A stretch of 64,000 bases of DNA from Arbacia lixula (lineage: Eukaryota > Echinodermata > Echinoidea > Arbacioida > Arbaciidae). The notes beneath the pieces are model-generated. The model saw only the letters and a list, made by a program, of their open reading frames with translations. It had not been told where the DNA came from and did no database searches. Numbering within the stretch: the first letter of the stretch is position 1; every line of letters begins with the position of its first letter. Positions 47,754 to 60,237 of this stretch are shown here, piece after piece. The DNA lies in NCBI GenBank assembly GCA_963669155.1, contig OZ022583.1, positions 17,849,694 to 17,913,693 of the forward strand, given 5' to 3'. The translations under genes were made by a program, and so were the position numbers.

Positions 47754-50555
47754 CTGGTTAGGACAATGAAGATAAAAAAACAAAAACAAATGTATTTTAA
47801 GAGTCCTATTCATAATGTAAGCAATTTTAAAGATAGCATGTACGATTAATTGGAAAAGAGGAACTCTATAGCAATTCAACCATTTTGCAAAATATTTCAC
47901 AAAAATGTATTTTTGTTGTTCTGTTTGTTTTACTCAAGGAAAGGACAGAGCCTTGTATGTGCCTCTGATAAGACATTTTAATTTGGTCCCAAATCAAGGT
48001 GCTTTCAATGGTAGTGTAAAAATCACAAAAACAAAGTAACATTCATGTACTGTAGACGAAGTTAAATGAAAATCGAACACCAATTCTTAAGACAGTTAGG
48101 AACATTTTGAGTCTTTCTCTGAAGGTGCATACAAATAGAAGTACATTCCTATGAATAACAATGGGCTATCAAAACATGCAATCTATTAGAAAGGAAGAGA
48201 GCCTATGACATCACAGCCTCCAGACCACACTGCCAATTTGCCTCTGATAGAAAGCGATTATCGAATCATCAATCAGTATACCAGTTGTTTGATTTTCCTC
48301 AAAAGTTTTTTCTGCTGTTTCTCTGATGTTTTTGTTTTTATTGAAAGAAACACTTCTTAGACCCGATGCCCTTTAAGCCCTATTAAATGTATTATATACC
48401 TTGTAAAAACAGCCAAAAGACAAAACTCCCTTCTTGTTTTTATGTTCATTGTATTGTTTCTTGTACCGTATACATAAGAACTACAAACAACAAGTAACTA
48501 CAGAGTGTAACTTACCTCTGGGTGTATGCATCCCTACATGGATTTTACTAATGCTATCAATGCAAGGTCTACCATAGGAAAGCAGATCAAACAGCTTAAT
48601 TGCAGGCCAAGATCAACAAAAACCCAGGCTGACAGTCCAGACTGTGTTATCAGTGAGGGGGCGGGTCTAGGACCTCTGCTATTCATACAGTGGGTTGTGC
48701 ATGTACAAACTACCTTGCAGTTTGTAGGTAGAATACCTTGGTTTCTACGTACCTTTGAACCATACACATGCATAGTTATAAATGCATTAAAGGCTTTACG
48801 ATATCATAATATATGACCACTTCAGATTTGGATGAATAAAATAACAGACGGGTGTTCATTTCTGTCATTGATATTTTAAATGAAAGATTTTGATTAATTG
48901 TCATTATTTAACATGGATGGATGGCAGAGCCATTACACCATCTAAACATGTGTATGGCTGAAACACATTGGTAGCAAAGTAAAGATTACCAACACTGCCA
49001 CAAAACAGTACATAGTACATGTACAAGGATTTACCTATTTCTTTGTTTCACTGAGAAAATCATTTCTTCTTCATGCTTTTCTAGTAGGTATTTTAAAAGT
49101 AGACTCAAGAATAGCAGCAAACTGACAGTGATACACTTTTAGGGAGACAAGGAATAGAGCAATGGATAACCTTTAATTACAATTGTCACAATTGTATTGA
49201 ATTGTGTATATGTGCAGCTTAATTTGTGTATCACATGTCCTTGCATCAAGGCCCATTGCATGGCTGCAGGGCTTTGCAGCCATTCCTTACTATATCTACC
49301 ATACAGTATATATTGGTCTGCAAGTCAATACTTCATTTCCAAATTGATATATGATCATGTTCACGTATGTGCCGGTTAGCGAGTATGTTGTCACTTTTGA
49401 ATTCAGTTTATATGCATGAGTTTGCCTAAAGTCCACATTACACTGATCTACATACATCATACTAGTACGGGTATACTTCACACATACAGACAATGAACAT
49501 TGGCCATGGGAAGCAAGACACCTACAGTAAGTAAGATTGATTGAGTATCAATGACATTTCTACACTACTTCCCTGTACTTGTGAGTACTACATAAACAAG
49601 TATTATAAGTAAATTGACAAAAAGAAACAACTTTATCCAGCGAAACTTGAACTCCAACCTGGTCAATATTTTTACTGTCCGCTCAGAACCAATACCACAA
49701 GATTCTTCAACCTTGACTAATGGAATTCTGACTAGAGATTAATATCTAGTGGTCAGTTTGTGTGGTGAATCACGATTATATTCATGAATCTAAACTAAGC
49801 AATGAGAGAGCATGTACCTGTACCTGAAGATGTAAACAATGATTCTGACCTATATGATTCACCATGCGCACTCACACAATCTGTACGTACTGTGCAGATC
49901 CATTGTGGTCTATGCAGTATGTATCATGGGCTTGCCTGGAAATATACTGCACAGTGTACACCAATCATGAAAAGAATCTTTTTGCGAAACAACATTCAAT
50001 TCTCCAAAAGAAAACTATGACTATACATTATCTTCTTTCATATTTGTTTTCCTTTTATTTTTCTAATTCACTCTATTATACAAAGCCATTCCAAAAGAAA
50101 AACCCAACAGTCATTTTATGGTGTACCATGACACTAATCATACTACTAATAATTTAACAATTTTTTAGAGAGCATCAGGTGGAAAAATACATGGGGGCTT
50201 GGGGCAATTTTGCCACAAAAATGCTTAAAAGAGCCCTGAAAAATGTTAAATGAGCCCCCTAAATTCCCTACCATTGACACAATGCATAATTGTAGCCAAA
50301 TCAGCCAATGTGCTCAAAAAGCAGCCCGTGAAAGTTTTGAATGATTTTTTTCCCTGTAGTGCATATTATGCATAATTGCATAGAATACATTGTAAGGAAT
50401 AGCAATGGTGCATTAGGTTCATCCTGGTGATATTGCAAAGAATAGAAGAGATACTTTTTCAAATTACTTCTAAACTTCTGAATATGTTTACATGTAATAT
50501 TGATGTAATGAAAGGTAGTGACCCTTTGGATGAGGACCATTCCTAGTGGACCCAC
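47754..50555 (-). other. Intron, mostly unremarkable
   Basis: Apart from the dispersed repeat at 50183-50348, AT-rich without recognised elements. Confidence 0.5.
50183..50348 (+). repeat. Dispersed repeat, plus orientation (pair with 54141-54303)
   Basis: Shares TGGGGGCT-GGGG, AATGCTTAAAAGAGCCC and GCCAATGTGCT-AAAAA in the same order with the reverse complement of 54141-54303. Confidence 0.75.
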
Positions 50556-50734
50556 CTCTAGAGGGTGTCCTGCGATGATCTGCTGCTTGCGTGTGTCTGA
50601 CAGCCCGCCCCCTACTGCTCCGTGTCCGTAGCGACTGAAGAGAGAGTCTAGCACTGACAGATCACCAGGCTCCTGCTGGGACATCACTACCGGCAGACCG
50701 TTGCACCCTTGCTCAGTAGTCTTCTCACCATCCC
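50556..50734 (-). CDS. WK-motif gene, N-terminal exon (first firm exon)
   Basis: The acceptor is TTTGCCCAG and the donor is GAG|GTGGGT. The exon enters in phase 1 and leaves in phase 0, coding 59 residues that begin DGEKTTEQG. It contains a well-formed stretch with SVLDSLFSRYGHGAV followed by a basic turn, TRKQQIIAGHPLE, which looks like the most ordered part of the N-terminus. An internal methionine (MSQQEPGDL) could serve as the start if the upstream exons are not used. I do not recognise the domain. The downstream intron runs 2.8 kb to 47753. Confidence 0.8.
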
Positions 50735-50820
50735 CTGGGCAAACAGCATCAGAAGAAACACGTTGGTATCATTGTGGATTTCCCTCTTCTCGGTCTACTT
50801 TCCCTTCCTTCAAATTTTAA

Positions 50821-51012
50821 CCCCTTAAATTACCATGCCTTGAAAACACCTTGGCTTACTACACATCCTCATGCCAATGGTAAAGAGAGATTTATTCTTT
50901 ACATTACCAGACCTTGAAAACTCCATAAGCTTACTACACATCTTCATGTCAATGGTAATGAGAGAGTTATTCTTTTCATTACCAGGTCATGAAAACATCA
51001 TTGGCTTACTAC
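50821..51012. repeat. About 80-bp tandem repeat, three units
   Basis: Each unit runs TTACCAGACCTTGAAAAC, GGCTTACTACACATC and CATGCCAATGGTAA. A similar single unit appears at about 38985-39062. All are diverged. Confidence 0.8.
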
Positions 51013-51991
51013 ACTCAAGCTCAAAGGAATTGGCATAGGGAAAGGGAAAGGGAAGAAAGGGAAGGAGCCGTAGTTTTAAACCGCGGTAGATTTTGTCCAG
51101 TTCAGCATGAAACATGACGCCATGTTTCTACTCAGATCAAAAATATGAGTGACTACTTGTATGTATTGAGCATGAAGAAATGCACTGGCTCGGGTAAACC
51201 TGACGCGCTGCAGTGTTTTCAGGTCCTGCCTAAAGTCAACGCAATCAAATGTGGGGGATTTTCCTGGATGTTAACACAAACAACATTGCGCAAAGGGTGA
51301 CCTTTTGGCTTAGTCATTTCCGGTTTCCCTGGCAACCATTGCTCTCACGTGTTTCTGTTGGGAAAGTTAACCTAGAAGTCACCAGCATCAAGCACCTATT
51401 AAAGTGGTTGATGGCAAATTTGCTGGATGATGTTCACAGAATTTGTCACTCGTTTGTGTTTCTACTCAGTACTTTATCCAATGCTTCCATGGTGCCCCAT
51501 ATTTTCCTTGCACTCCTTCCTCCTTCATTTCCTTTTTTTTCTTCTCTCCTCTTTACTTCCTCTATTTCTCCTCTCTCTTCACACAACTACAAGAGTTGAG
51601 TATGAAATGGAACTTGGAAATACTCAATTACAAAAGAAGAATAAGGTTTTTTTTATAAACATTGTAAAAGAGGGCACAAAAACATGCTGGTCATTGCAGC
51701 TCAATTAGTGGTCCACTGTCAAGGTTAAAACCTCTCTCACTAGCAACAAGGGACGGTCAGTGCCTCAGTGGTTATTTCATGCAAACAAACTTCCCCTTCC
51801 GTCACTTGTTAAGTTCCCTTTCAACCTCCTCCTACCCCAAAGTCTCCGAGCTATTCATCTCAATCGATTTTTATCAGATCCATTTTGCTGTTCCTCCTTC
51901 CCTATTAAACCTTCTTCCTGCTCTTCCCTCTCCAGAAGACTGAATTTCAAGATACTCAGTTATAAAGTGTAGAACAAATATACACCTTTAA

Positions 51992-52509
51992 AGACAGCCC
52001 GTCCCTTTTTCAGATCACCACAAAACCATCGAAACATTGGCAAAACATATAGAGAAGTGTTAGCAAGCTGTATATTCATAATTTGAAACTGATACGTTGT
52101 GTAAAATTCAAATAATGCACTTAAACAATGTCTGATTAATAGTCTTTACCTCAGGCTCTTAGCAGTTTGTGTTGAAATATCTGCTTTATTGATTAATCTG
52201 TTTATTAAATTATAAAACGCATTATGAAAAAAAATGTTCTGTAGAAGGAATCATCTCCAAAGTTTGGTATTTACTCATAAAATGAGGATTTCACACAATA
52301 TAATAACCACATAGATACTGTAACAAAGACTAATACTTTTTTCGTAGTACAAAAAAAGTCGGTTTGAAATTTAACGGCTGAAATTTTTATATATACAGAA
52401 AGCTTCAACATGCTATATTCTTAGAAATGGTCTTGAATCACACTTTCTTCAATTTACGGTCGTGATAGACGATTTCAAATTTTAAGCTTGCAAAAGGGAT
52501 GAACAATCT
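51992..52509. mobile_element. MITE, TTAA family B, copy 2
   Basis: 518 bp flanked by TTAA (51988-51991, 52510-52513), aligning end to end with the 36169 copy with few differences. It includes the TTTTTTCGTAGTAC hairpin region. Non-coding. Confidence 0.92.
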
Positions 52510-52513
52510 TTAA

Positions 52514-53989
52514 AAAGGCACAAAAACATGCTGGCCATTGGAGCATAATTAGTGCCTTAGAGTTCCGCTCTCAAGGTTGAAATATCTTTCACTCACAACA
52601 AGTGATAGAATCAGTGGTTACAAGTGCTTTAACTCCTTCTGTGCGAGGCAAAATATAGCTTTATGGGAATTCTGTGTACTAAGGACAGGTTGTCGCTCTT
52701 GCGGGTCAAAAATAATAAATTGTCAAAACCACAGAAAAAAGAAGAAGATATATAGAACTTCCCTCCCACTAGTACAATTGGAAACTGATTTTAAGCAAAT
52801 TTATAGCGGTCAGGGGATTTGGGGGTCTGGGGCTGGTTGTCCAAATCCTATAGCCAAGAGACTGGTGATCGCTGTGCACTACTAGTCCATATCAATCTAC
52901 TTCATAGTGCATGCGTTCAATGGGAGCAATGCCTGCATAATGCACTGAGAGGGACAATATGATTACTAATGTAGACTATGCTCACTGCACTTCAAACATA
53001 GACAAGCAGTTTTTCACTTTTCCTGAAAAAGTTTGAGAGGCTACACTCTATGACTGAGATTTTACACACTTTATCGTTAGCTATACTGTTGATTCCTGCA
53101 GAGTTTCAAGACTTTAAGACACCCTGTCTTAAACCATTCCAGCCTGGCAGTCATGCAATGGTGTGTGCATGTACTCACTACTGGGTGACAGTGACTCACT
53201 CTCCATGTTTGCCTCTCACTGTCGACATCTGTAGTACAGACTGTACCTCCAGAAAGCTGTTCATACAAACACCATGTGTACACAGGTATGATCCATGCAC
53301 TACAGTTCCTGGAAAGTGTCACTAAAATATCTATCCCAGAACCGGTGATCCAACTAGCCTACCGTATAAGTTCTCATCCACAACTTCCAGAACTTTTGAA
53401 AAGGGCAATGCACCATGACACTCCTTCAGAGCTTGAACAAGTACACAAACATGATGTCTCATTGAAGTGCTTATGCAAAGACTGCTTCAACAAAAAGCAG
53501 ATATGTACATGACTACTACATGTACATATGGTCTTCTTCACCTTCTTGTCACCCAGAATAGGACAGAACTTGTTATGTATGTGAGCAGCACACTGGTGAG
53601 CGTTGCTGTATGTAGGTCCGTGTGCATGTCCGTGTTCGCAGTGATTACAGCAAGGTGTCACATAGCGCAGCAATCAATACTGAACTAGGTGAAGCCCTGA
53701 ACCGTGTCAATGATGACAACAGTGTCTGTGATGCATTGGACCATTTCCCCACTACAATGTGAACGCACACATTAACATTGTACGTTGATCACACTTGTAC
53801 ATGATGGCTCATTCACACTCGGGTAAAATTCTCTCCACAACAATACTGAGTCAGACTTGCTAGTTCAAGGAAAATAATGCTATGATCTAGTAGTCTAGTC
53901 TGAGCACCTACAATTTAGTGGCAATCGACTGGAATTGAACCATGCAGCATTAATGCAGACAAGAGGGAACAACAGAACTTTCCATTCAC
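52514..53989 (-). other. Intron segment, nothing recognised
   Basis: No structured repeat seen; small frames on both strands lack support. Confidence 0.45.
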
Positions 53990-54024
53990 CTTGTAGCTCG
54001 GTCCCCACAATACAAGATAAAGCC
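53990..54024 (-). CDS. Candidate 35-nt micro-exon of the WK-motif gene
   Basis: A strong acceptor (pyrimidine-rich run then TCTACAG) precedes 35 nt, followed by a mediocre donor AAG|GTGAAT. Entered in phase 2 it reads ALSCIVGTELQ and leaves in phase 1. This is exactly the change needed to connect the candidate start exon at 57205 to the firm exon at 50734. So short an open segment could arise by chance, so the call rests on splice sites and phase alone. Confidence 0.3.
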
Positions 54025-54140
54025 CTGTAGATAACAATAAAGCTCCGGGAAAAATGTGTCTTTGTCAGATTATCATACACAGTCTAGTTGAGGGTGTTGA
54101 ATGTTGAATGACATTAGGCTTCCATCAACTTGAACGCCAG

Positions 54141-54303
54141 GGGAAAAATTGATTCAACATTTTCGGGGGCTAATTTTTTAGCACATTGGCCATTAGGCTC
54201 AAATTTTACATTGCGTCTATGGGATTTTTTTTTTTTTTTTTTTTTTGGGGGGGGCTCTTTTAAGCATTTCCCGAGCGAAATCACCCCGAGCCCCCATTTT
54301 TTT
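54141..54303 (-). repeat. Dispersed repeat, minus orientation (pair with 50183-50348)
   Basis: Reverse complement of the 50.2-kb repeat, with T and G homopolymer insertions (about 54223-54254). Blocks GGGCTCTTTTAAGCATTT and AGCACATTGGCCATTA are diagnostic. Confidence 0.75.
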
Positions 54304-55662
54304 TCCTTCCCTGCTGCACGCTTGATATCAAAAGCACATTTTTCTCTCTACCCGAACATGTATGATAAATGGGGCCATGGATTTATAAATAAGAAATGCA
54401 ACTATACCCTCACCCTTTTTTTGTTTCATCACAGGGTATTATGCACATCATCGTTTAGTTTGGTGGCTTAATGACATCACGCTTAACATGGAGCCTACAC
54501 ATTTCTTTTTCTCCCCACCACTTATGTCCATACATCAGCCAATAACATTTTAAAAGAAAAAGAAGAAGAGCTTTGCCATATCGAAAATCAATTACTTGAT
54601 TGCCATTGGTGACCATCATCCAGTTGGAACAACAAGCATCCTTCGATTGATGCGACCAGACAGGATTCATCAACAGACTGTTGAGGATATCTTCTTGTGC
54701 TAACAACAAGAATCTGGAGAAAGATGACTGTGCTATGACAAAGTCACCAAACCGGCAAACCGGATCATGTTCATTTGTTGACATTTCTTATCTGATAATC
54801 AGATATGTGTATGATTTACAGACCTACCTTACATGCAGTACATGTATGCAGATCTTGTTTCTTTGCAAAGTTGAGTCACTGAGGATCCAGTAAAATTGAC
54901 CTTATCTTAAAAGCTATGAGACTAATAAAACTAATGAGGAATTCTCAGGTTGTCCAAAAATCAAAGGTAGGGTCAGTCCTTTTTCAGGTCACAAAATGAA
55001 ATAGAAAAAAATACATACCATGGAAAATATAATAAACTGCAAGACTGCAAGTACTTCCCTCACAGAATTAGTACTGAAAACAGAAAAAAGATGGTCTCAG
55101 TACTGATATGATACAGGAACAAGTATAATTCTAAGCATTAGGTCATAGCAGACCCATGGAGTACGTTGCCCTCAAAGTATGTACAGTAGAAGGTGAACAA
55201 TCTGAATTCACTGCACTAGTAATTCAATATTAACAAAACAACTTTCAGTCTGATTTCCCTCAATCGTTAACCATGTTTGATTTGTACGTTTCTAACTAAT
55301 TTCACATTTTATTGGGATACATTCTTCTTTTAAAATAGTATGGACTGTACAAATCCTTCCTATCTGCAAAATGAGTCAGTCTTTCCAAAATAGACATGAC
55401 TGGGTGTACACTAATCACATAGAAGACAAGGGAAGTGAGGGCATTGCTTCGCCTATTGTGAGTCCCAATCATGGATTAAGACATGGCTGACTGACTTCTC
55501 ATAATGCTGGGACTGACCCAGGCAGATTGGTCTGAGCCTCTGAGGGTACTTAAGCTCGGGATGTCAGAAGCCTGCAGGAAGGGCTCTACTTGTCAACCAG
55601 ATCATAATAACACCCTACATGTCATGTCGGCAGCCAGACACACTGTACAGTGAGTGATGAAG
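54304..55662 (-). other. Intron segment, nothing recognised
   Basis: AT-rich; no exon, element or RNA gene could be supported. Confidence 0.45.
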
Positions 55663-55993
55663 CCAAAATCAGTGATTTCTGTAGACGGGTACATGTAGGT
55701 TATATTTTCACAAGTTAACTTTTGCTGGTTTCAAAGCATTGATTCCACAATCGTCCGGCATATGTTTTCCTACTGGGCTTGATATAGAGGATGCGATGTT
55801 TCGAAACATCACAGCACTTATCAATAAATTATCAGGCGCTCGTATACGTTTTGTAAGGGGCTTTATATCAATAGCAATGGGGCTCAATATCAATAGCAAC
55901 AGGCTCCATATCGATAGCGGATGAAATTGTTTTGAAACCGGGAAAAGTTAATGTGCAAAAATATACCTTACCCATCTAAATCACTGACTTTGG
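55663..55993. mobile_element. 331-bp foldback MITE
   Basis: About 80-bp inverted arms begin CCAAAATCAGTGATTT and (complement of right end) CCAAAGTCAGTGATTT and continue to AACTTTT-C/G-CTGGTTTCAAA. The middle has three units of ATATCAATAGCAA(T/C)-GGGCTC type. No target duplication is clear. Confidence 0.8.
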
Positions 55994-57173
55994 AACAGAA
56001 AGCAAGTTCAACAAGACATAAGAAATGCCAGGCATGCTAGCCAAATGATTAACCTGGTTTGAGTATTTTTTGTGATTTCTATCCAGCTGCTTTTCCAAAC
56101 GATTTTCCAAACCCAAACGTTGATGCCATTTTCAATAGCTCGAAGTAGGACCCCACGCCATTGGCATGGGGCTCCTCATAGGGCTATCAGTCCCCTAGAC
56201 CAGAAAAATCTCAGCGGACATTGGATCTGCTGAGATTGCATCTCGCTCCTCTCCTCTGAACACCCTACTTACAGACGGAACTTGACCAATCAAACGCTGT
56301 GTGGTGAAGCAATCTTTCAGTGCAGTGAAAGTGAAACAAATAGCCGATCAATTTGTATTTTTTTTCTCCCTGTAACAAGCCAAAATATAATTTCATTACA
56401 ACTCACACATACACTGATATTTAAATATTATCAAATAGGTTCTATGCTTACACTATCTGGCTTTTACAAGTCAGTTTCAAACAAAAAAATTCTGACAAGG
56501 TCTGCTTCGTCACTTGCTTCGTCAACGCGAGTCACCATTTTGAATGTGAAAACGCTAATTAATGCATTCATGATTAAGCCATTTGACACACATGCACATA
56601 TTTTTTTTCACTTGTTTGCTGTATGCTATTTTTCTTCATCAAGACATATTACAATGTACATTCATGCCCAACAACTGCTCAAACAATCGGATTGGTCAAA
56701 TTTACTCCAGACTCGAGTAGAAAATAAATAGAAAATATGATCGATGAACAGGCGAAGTCCTACAATCATCATTGGATTAAAGTAAAGTAAAGTAAAGTAA
56801 ACAACAAACGTTGATCTCCGGAAAGTAGACCTAAGTCTTTGATTTTCACCTTCTTATAATATTTTTTTCTTTTGGGGAAAGATGTAGTCCTAGAATTTAC
56901 AAACATATATTCTTAAGATCTAACAAAGCTTATTGTTGTTCATCATAGCTTAAATTTGAGGAATGAAAAATTGAGGTAAAGTTAGCTATGCTAGCCATGC
57001 CATAAATTCTGAAAACCGTTTTCCCATCTTCTAGTTCTACATTCATGACACTGGCTAGTTTCGGTCATATGGGTAAACTACCGTCTGCTTTCAGAGGTAA
57101 AGTAGAGGTCTATAGAACCAAATGCAATTAAAGAATGCCCCGAAGGAGATGGTTTTTCCTGTTTACCACTTAC
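55994..57173 (-). other. Probable first intron, proximal part
   Basis: AT-rich with a short AAAGT repeat (56778-56800). The plus-strand frame at 56282-56731 is unsupported. Confidence 0.45.
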
Positions 57174-57205
57174 CTGACCATTGGCGGTGCCCCATTTGCC
57201 ATCAT
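57174..57205 (-). CDS. Candidate first coding exon of the WK-motif gene
   Basis: Two adjacent ATGs (first at 57205-57203) have A at -3 and an in-frame TAA a few codons upstream. They open a 32-nt coding segment, MMANGAPPMV plus two bases, ending in an excellent CAG|GTAAGT donor. The exit phase is 2. That cannot join directly to the exon at 50734, which needs phase 1, but it fits through the small exon at 54024-53990. A separate short ORF (ATG at 57309, MATDSEVS then stop) lies just upstream and would be a uORF if transcribed. Transcription of this segment is not proven by the sequence. Confidence 0.45.
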
Positions 57206-58160
57206 GTTCAACAATGAGGTTTATATTATAACATTTACTGCGACCAGCCCGCTCACGCAGTCCCGAGGCTAATATAACATCAACTCACCTCAGAATCTGT
57301 GGCCATAAGTATTGTAATGTTATCACTCAAATGAAAACATGGACAAGTTAAAACAGGGCTCATTAACGTTAGTCTCGCTGGTTGAATCGTCATGCCATGC
57401 CACCGGCCACGGCACGGCAAATCGCCAAGGCAATCCCTGTCTTCTCTGCCGAATTCCGAAAGAATACTACCTTTTTCTTCCCATCCGTGATCAGCAAATA
57501 TATACAGCACGAACTTCCAAATACAACAATAAAGTGGGCCTATAGTATTCACTTCAACTTACAAGTTTGAGATCTTCCACTCCAGCTAGTAGCTGACACG
57601 GTCAACAGTTTATTTGTAATAACATTCGCCTTGATATGACTTGCAGCCTTTTAGTTGGGAACCGACTGCATAAATAAGGTGGCTGCATGCACAGCAATGC
57701 ACCGCTAGCTGGTACGTACGTACGTGTAGGTAGTTGGATCTTGTTTTTAGTCAGTGCTAGTGGTTGAGTATTTAACAGGACCGGACGCTAGATGGCGCTC
57801 TTCAACATGCTTTACACAGATGACAGGTGGTGGTCCGCAGTAAGTGCTGTCGATGACTGCATAGGGTATCTAACACTTGTACCGTTTTAGTCAAAATGAA
57901 TCCGGGAAACATCTCCTTGATCGCACAATGTATTTCTAGCCATCTTCGAAAAGAAGATAAAATAAAAGAATCATAGATATCTACCATAGCAACGGTTGCA
58001 ATATTAAGTGCTCATTTGCTGTTTCCCTGGTAGCTACCATTAATAGTAAGTTACAATTATTGAAGACCTAAATGCAACATGGCCCAACATTATCGAAGGA
58101 ATTTGAATGTGTACAATTTCACATACCCAAGCGCCAAAAAATATTTCATTTTAAATCAGA
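57206..58160 (-). other. Candidate promoter / 5' flank of the WK-motif gene
   Basis: Contains an uORF (57309 down), ACGTACGTACGTACGT-like palindromes at 57711-57725 and a CTCF-like match at 57785-57798. No TATA box was assigned. The position follows from the candidate start exon and is inference. Confidence 0.35.
57785..57798 (+). promoter_or_regulatory. CTCF-like motif
   Basis: ACGCTAGATGGCGC agrees with 12 of 14 positions of the vertebrate CTCF core (CCASYAGRKGGCRS). It lies about 0.6 kb upstream of the candidate start codon. A motif match alone is weak evidence. Confidence 0.3.
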
Positions 58161-58183
58161 TGTGTGTGTGTGTGTGTGTATCT

Positions 58184-58266
<83 letters not shown>

Positions 58267-58270
58267 TGTT
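58161..58270. repeat. (TG)n microsatellite
   Basis: About 110 bp of TG with few interruptions, followed by a pyrimidine-rich stretch to about 58480. Cysteine/valine open frames here are artefacts. Confidence 0.97.
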
Positions 58271-58969
58271 TAGAGGCTATCCTCTTATTCTTCCCCTCCC
58301 GTTAAATATCCTCCCCTTCCTATTCATCTCCATCCTTTCCCCATCTCGTCCTATCATAGCTATCTATCCTTCTTTCTCTCGATCTCTCTTTCCTCTTGAT
58401 CCTCTCACTTTATTATCGTCCCTATTCATCGTTCTTATTACCCCCACCACCACTCCATTCACCCCCCTCTATCTATCACTCCCTTTTCATCTCTTCAATT
58501 ACCGGCCCCGTTACAATTTTACTTGTTACCCAAATCTATACATTGGCAACAGTTTTTCAACCCTTGTACGATAATTAAAGAACCATGATTTCAGCTGTCA
58601 ACAAATACACTGTAGATAATTAAGAAACATGCGTACATAAAACATACTCATTATGTTGTTCATTCAAAGAATTTATGCAATTCTTTTTTCCTTAGTAAGA
58701 AAACATCCTGCCCGCTCGATGATTCAAAGGGACCATTTCGTAAAAAATCGCCTAGCTAGCTCTGCGGGCAGCCCGGAACAAGCAATATGTGATATACGAC
58801 CTAATAGAAAATGGGGAAACAAACAAATTACGAGTATGGATCAAGGACTGTTCATCTACACCAATAGTAATTCTTCACCAGGAAGGATTTGGTATTTTGC
58901 TTTGATTTAGCATACTTTTATGCTGAAATATTGGTTGTTTTCTGCTCCTTGCTTTCACAATAAACATGA
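58271..58969. other. Intergenic, nothing recognised
   Basis: A C/T-rich first 200 bp and then AT-rich sequence; no supportable gene. Confidence 0.5.

Positions 58970-58994
<25 letters not shown>
58970..58994 (-). repeat. A25 run downstream of the H4 stem-loop
   Basis: Twenty-five consecutive A on the minus strand begin 10 nt after the histone stem-loop. Canonical histone mRNAs have no poly(A) tail, so this is either a chance A-tract or the tail of a retrocopied, polyadenylated H4 transcript. Confidence 0.8.
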
Positions 58995-59000
<6 letters not shown>

Positions 59001-59004
59001 GGGT

Positions 59005-59020
59005 GACTCTGAAAAGAGCC
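59005..59020 (-). promoter_or_regulatory. Histone mRNA 3' stem-loop of the H4 pseudogene
   Basis: On the minus strand GGCTCTTTTCAGAGTC, followed by ACCCA, matches the canonical replication-dependent histone stem-loop (GGCTCTTTTCAGAGCC then ACCCA/ACCAC) with one change in the stem (C to T). It lies about 18 nt after the H4 stop codon. In functional genes SLBP binds here and the mRNA is cut just downstream. Confidence 0.9.
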
Positions 59021-59038
59021 GTTGGAGCCGAGTCGGAC

Positions 59039-60237
<1,199 letters not shown>

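Larger units (their letters stand above)
10490..57205 (-). other. Gene span: large tryptophan-basic-motif (WK) protein, 14 firm plus 2 tentative exons
   Basis: Reading the minus strand from 57205 down to 10490, sixteen segments join through GT-AG introns. Their phases agree at every junction and leave a single open frame of 1,185 codons ending in TGA. The fourteen exons from 50734 downward are firm. The two upstream ones are tentative. The product has no signal peptide or membrane segment that I can see. It is rich in E, K, P and S and probably mostly disordered. Six motifs of the form P-x-W-(K/R)-x-(E/D)-L-x-x-K lie near residues 590, 641, 670, 1047, 1087 and 1146, with residue 641 a poor match. 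Taperin and phostensin carry a similar P-A-W-K-R-E motif and act at actin with PP1, so a cytoskeletal scaffold is a reasonable guess. I do not recognise a specific orthologue. The longest intron, 31198-47672, is about 16.5 kb. Confidence 0.85.

Noticed and set aside
48515-48572. Possible small exon ending CCCAGAG|GTAAGT
   Set aside because: Needs phase 2 in and 1 out, incompatible with phase 0 exons on both sides; an alternative first exon cannot be excluded.
58653-58910. 85-codon plus-strand frame
   Set aside because: No recognisable sequence features, no splice support, no upstream context.
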